Shown piece after piece: positions 7,379 through 14,377 of a DNA stretch of 15,426 bases. The translations under genes and the position numbers were made by a program. Below the pieces are notes generated by a model. It saw nothing but the letters and a program-made list of their open reading frames with translations, searched no databases and was not told the DNA's origin. Numbering within the stretch: position 1 is the first letter of the stretch; the number at the start of each line of letters is the position of its first letter. The DNA is from Methanobacteriota archaeon (GTDB lineage Archaea > Thermoplasmatota > Poseidoniia > MGIII > CG-Epi1): the NCBI GenBank assembly GCA_029977605.1, contig JAPOKN010000025.1, positions 1 through 15,426 on the forward strand. Reading direction: 5' to 3'.

Positions 7379-7830
7379 TGTCTTAGCCCATGTTTTTCAA
7401 AATATTTTTGATGATATTCTTCAGCTTTCCAGAATGTATCTGCTTTAGTTATTTCGGTAACGATTTTCTTGTTTAACTTTAGCTGAAGTTTGTTAAGTGA
7501 TTCTTGAGCAAGATTTCTTTGCTCGTTATCAAAGTAAAAAATAGCTGAACGATATTGAGATCCAACATCTGGCCCTTGTCTGTTTAATGTGGTAGGATCA
7601 TGCTTTTCCCAAAATGAATTCAGTAACTCTTCGTAACTTATTACAGACTCGTCAAATTCAATCAAGACTACTTCTGCATGTTCAGTTGAATTATTGCATA
7701 CTTGCTCATATGTAGGTTCAGGAGTTTTTCCGCCACTGTAACCTGATAAAACCTGATTTACACCATCGAGTTTGGAGAAATTATATTCAACACCCCAAAA
7801 ACATCCAGCTCCGAACATTGCTTTTTTCAT
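7375..7830 (-). CDS. msrA: Peptide methionine-S-sulfoxide reductase MsrA
   Basis: It reduces the S-epimer of methionine sulfoxide in proteins and free methionine after oxidative damage, acting in the cytoplasm. The catalytic motif GCFWG is at 9-13 with nucleophile C10. Also present are SGYSGG (29-34), the TEHAEVV segment (49-55), HDPTTLNRQGPDVGSQYRS (78-95) and the terminal AEEYHQKYF. The length of 151 is at the short end for MsrA, and it stops at GLRH without the C-terminal resolving cysteines seen in E. coli MsrA. The only other cysteine is C45, in the common YEQVC position, so recycling probably relies on another thiol or direct thioredoxin attack. The start overlaps the stop of the upstream aminotransferase gene (TAATG), and there is no separate ribosome-binding site. 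Confidence 0.95.
   Translation of the reverse strand: MKKAMFGAGCFWGVEYNFSKLDGVNQVLSGYSGGKTPEPTYEQVCNNSTEHAEVVLIEFDESVISYEELLNSFWEKHDPTTLNRQGPDVGSQYRSAIFYFDNEQRNLAQESLNKLQLKLNKKIVTEITKADTFWKAEEYHQKYFEKHGLRH
7394..7409 (+). terminator. Paired T-runs after the ZIP gene
   Basis: Two runs of five T's (7394-7398 and 7405-7409) lie 16-31 bases after the ZIP stop, inside the end of the convergent msrA gene. Oligo-T is the usual archaeal termination signal, so the long + strand operon may end here. There is no hairpin, and T5 runs are common in AT-rich DNA. Confidence 0.3.
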
Positions 7831-9032
7831 TATTTAGTACTGGAAGCGATCCATTTTCTGAAAAGCTTCATCCCCTCCTTTAAATCATCCATGCCTATTC
7901 CGGAAAATGCTAGTCTTATGTAATAATCTTTCTCATTTTCTAATGGCCTTCCAAAGTGGTGACGTCCACAAAAACTGACTCCAGTTTCTTTTAGTATTAC
8001 CTTTCTAAACTCCTCGACGCTGTCAAATCCGGTATTCTCAAGTAAATTCGTAATCTTTGGAAAAACATAAAATCCAGCTTCAGGCACGTGTACTTCTACA
8101 CCCTCTATATCATTCAGAATTTTAACGAGAGCATCCCTTCTTCCTTTGAGTACATCCAAAATATCTTGAGTTTCTTGGTTTGGAGCATTAAGGCCAGCTA
8201 AACCAGCATACTGAACAAAATGAGTAGTGCATGATTCCATGTTGACATTTAATCTGTTTATTTGATCTATGATTTTCTTTGGACCTATAGATGCACCTAA
8301 TCTCCATCCAGTCATTGCAAATTTTTTGGAAAATGTATACATAGTTAGAGTTCTTTCGTACATTCCAGGATAACTTGCTATGGATTTTGGTTCACCGTCA
8401 TATAGAGTATCAAAATAGGCATCGTCCGAAATAAGAAACATATCATTCTCAATTACTAAGTTTGCAAGTCTTTCAATTTCATCCTTTGACGAAGATGCCC
8501 CTGTAGGATTATTGTAATTATTGTAAAAAATATGTTTCGCTCCATTTTTAACACCCTTCTCGATTGCATCAAAGTCTAATTTTAGCCCTTCAGAAGTATT
8601 GATGTATCCATATGGCATGGCAATGCCCTTGTAGAATTCAATTTGAGATTCATATATGGGATAGCCAGGATTAGGATATAGTACGGAATCTCCTTTTTCC
8701 ATCATTGAAGCAATATATTTTCCTATACTTGGTTTACCTCCCGGTTGAACAGAAACATTTTCCATATCGTAAGTAATTCCTCTTGCATTACCAACATCTC
8801 TTGCCAAAGCTTTCCTTAATTCTGGAATTCCTGGGGCTGGACAATATCCTGTCTTGCCTTCTTCGATAGCTTTGTTTGCAGCTTTGACAACACTTTTTGG
8901 AGTTGATAGGTTAATATCTCCTAAATGGAATGGGAAAATTTTCTTACCCGTTGCAGCTAGATTAGAAGCTTCTGCAGAAACGGCAAATGCAGTTTCACTA
9001 CCCAGAAGGTCCATTCTTTTTGCTATTTTCAT
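7830..9032 (-). CDS. Class I/II PLP-dependent aminotransferase (aspartate/aromatic type)
   Basis: It probably exchanges an amino group between an amino acid and a 2-oxoacid in the cytoplasm. The fold-type I markers are all visible: GYCPAPGIPELRKALA (62-77), PGGKPSIG (97-104), the PLP-stacking and substrate region NNPTG (174-178), D203 in the ISDDAY segment to hold the pyridine nitrogen, and the Schiff-base lysine K236 in YTFSKKFAMTGWRLG, with R244 contacting the cofactor phosphate. The YYIRLAFS segment near the end carries the arginine expected to bind the substrate carboxylate. At 400 residues it has the normal length. The exact substrate (aspartate, alanine or aromatic) is not decidable by eye. 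It is the first gene of a two-gene minus-strand operon with msrA and appears to be transcribed leaderless from the intergenic promoter. Confidence 0.9.
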   Translation of the reverse strand: MKIAKRMDLLGSETAFAVSAEASNLAATGKKIFPFHLGDINLSTPKSVVKAANKAIEEGKTGYCPAPGIPELRKALARDVGNARGITYDMENVSVQPGGKPSIGKYIASMMEKGDSVLYPNPGYPIYESQIEFYKGIAMPYGYINTSEGLKLDFDAIEKGVKNGAKHIFYNNYNNPTGASSSKDEIERLANLVIENDMFLISDDAYFDTLYDGEPKSIASYPGMYERTLTMYTFSKKFAMTGWRLGASIGPKKIIDQINRLNVNMESCTTHFVQYAGLAGLNAPNQETQDILDVLKGRRDALVKILNDIEGVEVHVPEAGFYVFPKITNLLENTGFDSVEEFRKVILKETGVSFCGRHHFGRPLENEKDYYIRLAFSGIGMDDLKEGMKLFRKWIASSTK

Positions 9033-9055
9033 TAATCTTTGAATAAAAGTAGGTG

Positions 9056-9062
9056 TTTTATT
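9056..9062 (-). promoter_or_regulatory. TATA-like box for the aminotransferase-msrA operon
   Basis: On the minus strand this reads AATAAAA, centred about 27 bases before the ATG at 9032. No ribosome-binding site precedes that ATG, so a leaderless message is likely. The box is A-rich rather than a consensus TTTATA. Confidence 0.45.
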
Positions 9063-9074
9063 GTTTGCGTAATC

Positions 9075-9080
9075 TTTATA
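9075..9080 (+). promoter_or_regulatory. TATA box for the small two-helix membrane protein gene
   Basis: TTTATA is centred about 26 bases before the ATG at 9104, the standard spacing for a leaderless archaeal gene. It decides the start: the upstream GTG at 9053 lies before this promoter, and no ribosome-binding site precedes either codon. Confidence 0.6.
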
Positions 9081-9103
9081 CAGATAGATTAATAGATTGT
9101 ATT

Positions 9104-9502
9104 ATGGCAAGTGAATGGCGTAAAGACTTAGACAAATTTTTACAAGAACATATGCTAGCTGTTAGTTCAGTGTTTGCAATTATTAGTGGATTCATGATTT
9201 ACGTGGGAATGATGGGTGAATTTTATTCTAGTTCTTCATTATCTCCAGATTTGATTTTAGAAGCCATCGGAGATTATGATGTATTTGTCTTCATATTTGG
9301 TTTGATCATTTTTGGTTTTTCAGCATACTATCTTTGGTTAACAAAGCATTACATGAATAGATTTGAAGAGATAATTTCAACGAGTTCTAAGAGAGAATTT
9401 CAGAAGAATTGGACTGAAATAGAGCAGATAGCACGTTACCAACTTCCTAAAGAATATAGAAAGAGAGTTGCTGAGGCTCGGAAGAAATTTGGTCTTAAGT
9501 AA
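9104..9502 (+). CDS. Small membrane protein with two transmembrane helices, function unknown
   Basis: I do not recognise this 132-residue protein. It has a charged amphipathic start (ASEWRKDLDKFLQEHM), a first helix at ~17-40 (VFAIISGFMIYVGMMG), a short acidic outer loop (~41-58), a second helix at ~59-80 (VFIFGLIIFGFSAYYLWL), and a ~50-residue basic C-terminal part predicted mainly helical (EFQKNWTEIEQIARYQLPKEYRKRVAEARKKFG). The positive-inside rule puts both ends in the cytoplasm. The C-terminal part, with its Y-x-LP-x-x-Y-x-x-R pattern, looks like a small helical binding domain. The start at 9104 is chosen from the promoter spacing; a GTG start at 9053 would add 17 residues of non-conserved appearance. 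It stands alone between a divergent operon and the grpE promoter. Confidence 0.7.
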   Translation: MASEWRKDLDKFLQEHMLAVSSVFAIISGFMIYVGMMGEFYSSSSLSPDLILEAIGDYDVFVFIFGLIIFGFSAYYLWLTKHYMNRFEEIISTSSKREFQKNWTEIEQIARYQLPKEYRKRVAEARKKFGLK

Positions 9503-9510
9503 TTGAGAAA

Positions 9511-9518
9511 TTTTATAT
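9511..9518 (+). promoter_or_regulatory. TATA box for grpE-dnaK
   Basis: TTTTATAT matches the archaeal TATA box well. Transcription would start near 9540, leaving a leader of about 28 bases before the grpE ATG. It lies only 9 bases after the preceding gene, and a T5 run (9525-9529) just downstream could also end that gene's message. Confidence 0.6.
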
Positions 9519-9540
9519 AGAGACTTTTTACTCGAATTAG

Positions 9541-9559
9541 AGGTTAACAACCTTAGGTT
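9541..9559 (+). promoter_or_regulatory. Three alternating AGGTT half-sites at the grpE-dnaK start: candidate heat-shock operator
   Basis: AGGTT (9541-9545), its complement AACCT (9549-9553) and AGGTT again (9555-9559) form two overlapping inverted repeats, with 3-base and 1-base centres. They sit exactly where transcription from the TATA box at 9511-9518 should begin. Archaeal heat-shock repressors such as Phr bind at that position and block RNA polymerase. The sequence is not the bacterial CIRCE element. The repeat is plain; its function is inferred from its position and the gene it precedes. Confidence 0.4.
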
Positions 9560-9567
9560 CATAACTG

Positions 9568-10119
9568 ATGACATTAGAAGAAAAAACTGAAAATGCAAAT
9601 GTTGAGGGGGAACATCCTATTTCAGAGGATGAACCAGTCGATGAATTATCCACTCTTAAGAACGAATTGGAAGATGTGAAAGATAAATTGGCACGTTCAA
9701 TGGCCGATTTGGATAATTTTAAGAAGAGAATTGACAGAGATCGTGAGCAGCAAAATTTGAAGAGTAAAGGTTTAGCAGTGTTAAACTTTCTTGAAGTTGT
9801 TGAACTAATTGATAAGGCCTCTAAGTCAAATTATCCTGATTTAGCCAGTGCAGTTGAAGGCATTGGCGGAATTCAAAAATTTACAAGTTCATTTTTAGAA
9901 TCAATGAAAGTTGAAAGATTTAATCCCCTTGATGAACCTTTCGATTTTCGTTTTCATGAGGCTTTAACAACAGTAGTTAACGAAAATATTGAACCTCATA
10001 CTATAGTAGATGTGATTCAAGCAGGATATTTACTTGAAGGAGAGCTACTAAGACCTGCAAAGGTAGTAGTATCCAAAAAAGAAGAAAAAAAAGAACAAGA
10101 AGAAGAAAAAGGTGAGTAA
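9568..10119 (+). CDS. grpE: GrpE nucleotide exchange factor for DnaK
   Basis: It releases ADP from DnaK so that the chaperone can rebind ATP and let go of its client protein. The order is an acidic disordered start (1-~27), a coiled coil (~28-65, LKNELEDVKDKLARSMADLDNFKKR), a helical middle, and the β-domain that contacts DnaK: FNPLDEPFDFRFHEAL (~118-133) and the family-typical GYLLEGELLRPAKVVVS (~153-169). The 183-residue length is normal. The tail is almost purely K and E, encoded by an A-rich run that includes eight A's at 10085-10092. A TAA stop lies immediately upstream in frame of the ATG at 9568, so no earlier ATG or GTG is possible. dnaK follows after 3 bases. Confidence 0.95.
   Translation: MTLEEKTENANVEGEHPISEDEPVDELSTLKNELEDVKDKLARSMADLDNFKKRIDRDREQQNLKSKGLAVLNFLEVVELIDKASKSNYPDLASAVEGIGGIQKFTSSFLESMKVERFNPLDEPFDFRFHEALTTVVNENIEPHTIVDVIQAGYLLEGELLRPAKVVVSKKEEKKEQEEEKGE
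10110..10116 (+). promoter_or_regulatory. Ribosome-binding site for dnaK
   Basis: AGGTGAG lies in the last grpE codons, 6 bases before the dnaK ATG. It supports joint translation of grpE and dnaK. Confidence 0.65.
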
Positions 10120-10122
10120 AAA

Positions 10123-11988
10123 ATGGCAAAAGAAGTTATAATTGGCATAGATTTAGGCACAACAAACTCTGAGGCTGCATACCTAGAGGGCGGTAGGCCT
10201 GTAATCATACCTTCAGCAGAAGGTTCGACATTTGGAGGGAAGATGTTTCCTTCTGTAGTAGCATTTACCAAAGACGGTGAGAGAATTGTAGGAGACCCTG
10301 CAAAAAGACAAGCTGTATTGAATCCTGAGAATACAATAATGCACATTAAGAGAAAGATGGGAACAAAACATAGAGTAACTATCAAAAAGAAAAAATATTC
10401 TCCAGAAGAGATATCCGCAATGGTTCTTCAAAAGATCAAAGCAGATTCCGAAGCCCACTTGGGTGTTGATATTGAAAAGGCAGTAATTACAGTACCAGCC
10501 TACTTTAATGATAATCAAAGGCAGGCAACGATAGATGCAGGAAAGATTGCAGGGTTGAAAGTAGAAAGAATAATTAATGAGCCAACTGCAGCAGCATTAG
10601 CTTATGGTTTGGATAAGGAAGGCGAGTATACTGTAGCTGTTTTAGATCTTGGAGGCGGTACCTTTGATGTTACTATTATGGAAATGGATAATGGTGTTTT
10701 TGATGTGATTTCTACTTCTGGAGATAATAATCTAGGAGGTACTGACATGGATGATGCTTTGGTAGATTATTTAGCAGATTTATTCAAGGAAGAAAATGGC
10801 ATTGATCTGAGAGACGATCAAGCGGCACGTCAGCGTTTACATGATGCTGCAGAGAAAGCAAAGATTGAACTAAGTAATACTTTAAAATCGACAATAAATT
10901 TGCCATACATATGGTCTGATTCTAGCGGACCTAAGCATCTTGAGCACGATTTTACTAGGGCTAAACTAGAAGATATAGTTGGTCCAGTTATATCTAGATG
11001 TGAAAAACCGATAAAACAGGCATTTAAGGATGCAAAAATGAAACCTGGGGATGTAGATAAGGTAATTCTTGTTGGAGGTCCTACACGTATGCCAACAGTA
11101 CAGGAAGCTTTTGAAAAATTTGTAGGTAGGAAAGCTGAGAGAGGTGTAGATCCTATGCAATGTGTTGCAATGGGTGCAGCAATTCAAGCCGGAGTTTTGG
11201 CAGGAGATATCAAGGATGTAGTTCTTCTAGATGTAACTCCTTTAACATTAGGAATTGAAACCGAAGGATCAGTTATGACTCCTTTGATTGACAGAAATAC
11301 TACAATTCCTACTAATAAATCTAAGATTTTCTCAACTGCAGCTGATAATCAGCCAGGAGTAGAAATTCACGTTCTACAAGGTGAAAGAACAATGGCAGCT
11401 GATAACGATACACTAGGCAGATTTCAATTAGTAGGAATACCACCTGCAGCCAGAGGTGTGCCACAAATCGAAGTTAGTTTTGATATTGATCGAAATGGTG
11501 TGATGAACGTTACAGCGAAAGATCTTGGTACTGATAACGAACAAAAAATAGAAATTACTTCTAAATCTAATTTAAGCGATGACGAAATCGAACAAAAAGT
11601 CAAAGAAGCTGAACAATATGCAGATGAAGATAAGCAAGCTAGAGAGATAATCGAAACTAGAAATCAGGCTGAATCGTTCATATATGCTACTGACAAGGCA
11701 ATCAAGGATCTTGGTGATAAGGTAGACGACAATACTAAGGTCTCAGTTGAAGAGTCCAAAGATAAACTGAAAGAAGCTATGAAAGGAGATGATTTAGAGT
11801 CTATGCAAAAGGCCTTCGAAGATTTTCAACAAGCTTCACAAGCTGTAGCTGAGATGGCTTATCAGCAAGCAGCTGAAGAGCAGGCTAAGAATGAAGATAC
11901 AGCAGAGTCCTCTGACGATAACTCAGATTCAAATGAAGATGATAATGTTGTCGATGTAGATTACGAAGAAGTAGAAGAAGAAAAGTAG
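10123..11988 (+). CDS. dnaK: Hsp70 chaperone DnaK
   Basis: This is the ATP-driven chaperone of the cytoplasm, 621 residues and complete. The nucleotide-binding domain carries phosphate loop 1 IGIDLGTTNS (7-16), K76 in the NTIMHIKRKMG segment (equivalent to E. coli K70), LDLGGGTFDVT (174-184, with T180) and the adenosine motif VILVGGPTRMP. The substrate-binding domain begins at DVTPLTLGIETEG and is followed by the helical lid and an acidic tail ending VDVDYEEVEEEK, like the bacterial DnaK end. The loop after KRKMG lacks the ~23-residue insert of Gram-negative DnaK and resembles Gram-positive and archaeal Hsp70. Archaeal Hsp70 is generally regarded as acquired from bacteria. dnaJ does not follow; the next gene is an unrelated protein with its own promoter. 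Confidence 0.98.
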   Translation: MAKEVIIGIDLGTTNSEAAYLEGGRPVIIPSAEGSTFGGKMFPSVVAFTKDGERIVGDPAKRQAVLNPENTIMHIKRKMGTKHRVTIKKKKYSPEEISAMVLQKIKADSEAHLGVDIEKAVITVPAYFNDNQRQATIDAGKIAGLKVERIINEPTAAALAYGLDKEGEYTVAVLDLGGGTFDVTIMEMDNGVFDVISTSGDNNLGGTDMDDALVDYLADLFKEENGIDLRDDQAARQRLHDAAEKAKIELSNTLKSTINLPYIWSDSSGPKHLEHDFTRAKLEDIVGPVISRCEKPIKQAFKDAKMKPGDVDKVILVGGPTRMPTVQEAFEKFVGRKAERGVDPMQCVAMGAAIQAGVLAGDIKDVVLLDVTPLTLGIETEGSVMTPLIDRNTTIPTNKSKIFSTAADNQPGVEIHVLQGERTMAADNDTLGRFQLVGIPPAARGVPQIEVSFDIDRNGVMNVTAKDLGTDNEQKIEITSKSNLSDDEIEQKVKEAEQYADEDKQAREIIETRNQAESFIYATDKAIKDLGDKVDDNTKVSVEESKDKLKEAMKGDDLESMQKAFEDFQQASQAVAEMAYQQAAEEQAKNEDTAESSDDNSDSNEDDNVVDVDYEEVEEEK

Positions 11989-11992
11989 ACAA

Positions 11993-12000
11993 GTATAAAA
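11993..12000 (+). promoter_or_regulatory. TATA box for the zinc-ribbon/SHOCT protein gene
   Basis: GTATAAAA is centred about 25 bases before the GTG at 12022, directly after the dnaK stop. No ribosome-binding site precedes the GTG. The spacing fits a leaderless message and supports that GTG over the internal ATG at 12124. Confidence 0.6.
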
Positions 12001-12021
12001 TCCCCTATTCTTTACAGAATT

Positions 12022-12834
12022 GTGGTTGATAAAGTCTCTTTTACCGATTTTGGAACTAAGCGTAAAATCCGTAAAATCAAACGAAAGAGAGTGACTAGCT
12101 CTTCTGTTAATTTAGAAAATAAAATGCTATCTTCAGAGGAGCAATCTAGAAATGAAGTACTCAACAAATCAGCTGAATTTAAGTTTCCATTTCTTGAAAT
12201 ATCTGTTACGCAATTGAGTCCATCTCTAAGAGACGCTTGGTGTGATATGGAAATATCTCTGCGGAATAGTGGAAATGGTTCGGCTCGTTCTATAAATATT
12301 TCATTTGATAATTTAGAATCAAAGGGAAAAACAATGATTGATGAATTAGTAGTTGACTCAGAGATAGTACTTAATTTTGAGGTGAAATCAAATTCTAGAG
12401 AATCGGCTATAACACGAATGGATGTTTTCTATCATACGATTGAAGGAGATACTTTTTCAATTGTAAGGAGAGATTGGTTTCCTAATTCGAATGAAGGTGA
12501 GGTAGTTTTTAATAATGAAATTCCGCCAGGGGAAGAAGATAAGGCTAATCATTATACTAGAAAAGAAGTCATGTCCGATGATTTTCATATTGTATGTAAA
12601 AAATGTGAAGCTAGATCTCCAGCAAATTTTAGGATTTGCGGTAAATGTGGTTCTAGACTTCAGAAACGAGCAGATAGGTCACAAGATTGGGGTAGCAATC
12701 TCAAAGAGACAACTGGTGTTCAGGATGGCAGAGAAATTCTTATGCAGAAGTTACGAAAACTTGGTGAACTTAAGGATAAAGGAATGCTTAGTGACGCAGA
12801 ATTTTCAGCAGCTAAATCTAAACTACTTAAGTAA
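12022..12834 (+). CDS. Cytoplasmic protein with Ig-like region, zinc ribbon and SHOCT-like C-terminus, function unknown
   Basis: I do not recognise the whole protein (270 residues, no signal peptide or membrane helix), but three modules are visible after a very basic N-terminus (KRKIRKIKRKR, ~13-23). Residues ~53-155 alternate β-strands in the way of CARDB/NEW3-type Ig-like domains (LEISVTQLSPSLRDAW, then MEISLRNSGNGSARSINISF). Residues 192-209 form a four-cysteine zinc ribbon, C-x2-C...C-x2-C (C192, C195, C206, C209). Residues ~238-270 match a SHOCT domain: LMQKLRKLGELKDKGMLSDAEF, then AKSKLL. SHOCT ends are usually interaction or oligomerisation modules. The zinc ribbon is not the DnaJ type (CxxCxGxG), so this is not a misplaced DnaJ. 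The GTG start is supported by the TATA box 25 bases upstream. Its end is 2 bases from the convergent symporter gene. Confidence 0.7.
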   Translation: MVDKVSFTDFGTKRKIRKIKRKRVTSSSVNLENKMLSSEEQSRNEVLNKSAEFKFPFLEISVTQLSPSLRDAWCDMEISLRNSGNGSARSINISFDNLESKGKTMIDELVVDSEIVLNFEVKSNSRESAITRMDVFYHTIEGDTFSIVRRDWFPNSNEGEVVFNNEIPPGEEDKANHYTRKEVMSDDFHIVCKKCEARSPANFRICGKCGSRLQKRADRSQDWGSNLKETTGVQDGREILMQKLRKLGELKDKGMLSDAEFSAAKSKLLK

Positions 12835-12836
12835 AT

Positions 12837-14375
12837 TTAAACAGATTCAGCTTCGAGAACATCATCATCAAAGTTTCCATCTGAAACAGGTCCTTTTTTT
12901 ACAGAATCGGCAACCTTATTGTTGAGGAAGAATATGAATATTACTAAAATTATAGCCCATTGTAATACCATTGTTATGATAGTGAATAGACCAAGCCCCA
13001 TCCCTTCTATTGGCGAGTTACTCTGATCTTGTAATTTTTCATAAATGAAAAATCCAAAAACAGCAATAAATTCAAGAGGAAAGACATATTTGATTATGTA
13101 CTCCCACCATTTTCCAATTTGTAAATCTGCATATTTTGTATTGATTAAATTATTTCTAAAGTCGCTTACTCCAAATCTCATAACCACAACTGCAACCATT
13201 AATCCAGATACAATAAGTCCAGTTCCCCAAACAAAGTCCTGGTTATCCAAGAATTCTAAGCTTACTGCGGAAGGTATTCCAGCTAATGCAACAGCAAGAG
13301 CAATATACCTTACAGCTTCTTTCCTTTCCCATCCCATGTCAACAAAATTTACTACACATGCTTGGAATGTAGAAACCATTGAAGTTAATGCCGCGAATGA
13401 CATTGCAAGGAAAAAAATACTACCAATAATCCATCCTGCAGTTCCCATTGATGCGAATAAAGCAGTTAAATGAATGAAAGTTAAGCCAGATGAACCAGAT
13501 TCAACAGCTTCTAATCCTTCAGCAGTCGAATCAGATAATGCAAAAACAGTACTCAGAACTGCAACCCCAGCAATTAGGGAGACTGAATTATTTCCTAAAC
13601 CAGTCAAGAAAGCATTCAAACCTATGTCTTCTTTTTTCCTCATAGCGACAGCGTACGTGATAGCCATACCAAATCCTGCTGAAGTTGACCAGGCAGACTG
13701 AATAAGTGCTCGAATCCATGTTTCGCTCTTAAACAAGTATTCAGTTTGAGGAATAAATAAAAATTTAAGACCAATGATTGCTCCTGAGGGATTCAAGAAA
13801 AATGGATAAATCATAGCAACAACAAGGAAAGAAATTAAACATGGAATCAGAATTTTATTGGCTCTTTCTATACCGCTAATTCCGTTGTAAACAATAAATG
13901 CAGAAAGTCCCACTGCTATTAACTGGAAAAATATTACTTCGAAGGGCGAAGAAATAAAATTTTCCCATAATGCTTGAGTTTGTGCAGTATCATCAGCAGC
14001 ACTCATTTCTCCAGAAATGGCTATCCAGAAATATCGTATTGTCCAGCCCATGACCACAGCATAGTAGAATCCTACAGCTGTACCAACCCAAAGCATCCAA
14101 ATTCCCAACCAAGTAAAATTACGTCCAGCCATGTCTCGCATAGCTCCAACAGTACCTAGCCTAGTTTTCTTTCCAATGGCGAATTCTGCTATCAAAAGGG
14201 GAATTGACCAAGCAAATAAAAAGATCAGCCAACCAATCATGAAAGCGCCACCTCCATTAGCTGCAGCTTCTCTCGGGAATCTCCATATGTTACCAGTTCC
14301 TACAGCCGCTCCAATTGTGGTTAAGATTAGACCTAACCTTGAAGAGAATTGTTCACTTTCTTTTCCATCAGCCAT
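12837..14375 (-). CDS. Neurotransmitter:sodium symporter (NSS/SNF) family transporter, probably for amino acids
   Basis: This 512-residue, about 12-helix, LeuT-fold protein would import a substrate together with Na+. TM1 carries the family signature AVGTGNIWRFP followed by NGGGAF (~24-45), with A24, G26 and G28 at the LeuT Na+/carboxylate positions. TM3 has FYYAVVMGW, where Y105 aligns with LeuT Y108. TM8 has FAALTSMVSTFQACVVNF. A glycine at position 26 is the form found in amino acid rather than monoamine carriers, so an amino acid substrate is favoured; this is from alignment by eye. A short acidic tail (DGNFDDDVLEAESV) ends the protein. It starts 2 bases after the stop of the carboxypeptidase gene behind an AAGGAG site, so the two are co-translated. 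Confidence 0.93.
   Translation of the reverse strand: MADGKESEQFSSRLGLILTTIGAAVGTGNIWRFPREAAANGGGAFMIGWLIFLFAWSIPLLIAEFAIGKKTRLGTVGAMRDMAGRNFTWLGIWMLWVGTAVGFYYAVVMGWTIRYFWIAISGEMSAADDTAQTQALWENFISSPFEVIFFQLIAVGLSAFIVYNGISGIERANKILIPCLISFLVVAMIYPFFLNPSGAIIGLKFLFIPQTEYLFKSETWIRALIQSAWSTSAGFGMAITYAVAMRKKEDIGLNAFLTGLGNNSVSLIAGVAVLSTVFALSDSTAEGLEAVESGSSGLTFIHLTALFASMGTAGWIIGSIFFLAMSFAALTSMVSTFQACVVNFVDMGWERKEAVRYIALAVALAGIPSAVSLEFLDNQDFVWGTGLIVSGLMVAVVVMRFGVSDFRNNLINTKYADLQIGKWWEYIIKYVFPLEFIAVFGFFIYEKLQDQSNSPIEGMGLGLFTIITMVLQWAIILVIFIFFLNNKVADSVKKGPVSDGNFDDDVLEAESV
12894..12900 (+). terminator. T7 run downstream of the zinc-ribbon gene
   Basis: Seven T's lie about 60 bases after the stop of the preceding + strand gene, inside the convergent symporter gene, where they encode Lys-Lys on the other strand. 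It is a plausible archaeal oligo-T terminator for the + strand message, with no hairpin. Confidence 0.3.
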
Positions 14376-14377
14376 TT

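Noticed and set aside
9053..9103. GTG at 9053 as start of the small membrane protein.
   Set aside because: It lies upstream of the TATA box at 9075-9080 and would overlap the divergent promoter; the ATG at 9104 has correct leaderless spacing.
9541..9559. The grpE upstream repeat as a CIRCE/HrcA element.
   Set aside because: CIRCE is TTAGCACTC-N9-GAGTGCTAA; the half-sites here are AGGTT with 1- and 3-base centres.
10075..10116. A-runs at the grpE end as a programmed frameshift site into dnaK.
   Set aside because: grpE has its own stop and dnaK its own ATG and ribosome-binding site 3 bases later; the A-run simply encodes the Lys/Glu tail.
10017..11187. Several minus-strand open frames opposite grpE and dnaK.
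   Set aside because: They are opposite two certain genes, lack motifs and ribosome-binding sites, and their cysteine- and phenylalanine-rich translations are typical of antisense readings.
12515..12925. Alternative + strand frame overlapping the zinc-ribbon gene and the symporter end.
   Set aside because: It is out of frame with a protein that has clear zinc-ribbon and SHOCT-like motifs, and its own translation shows none.
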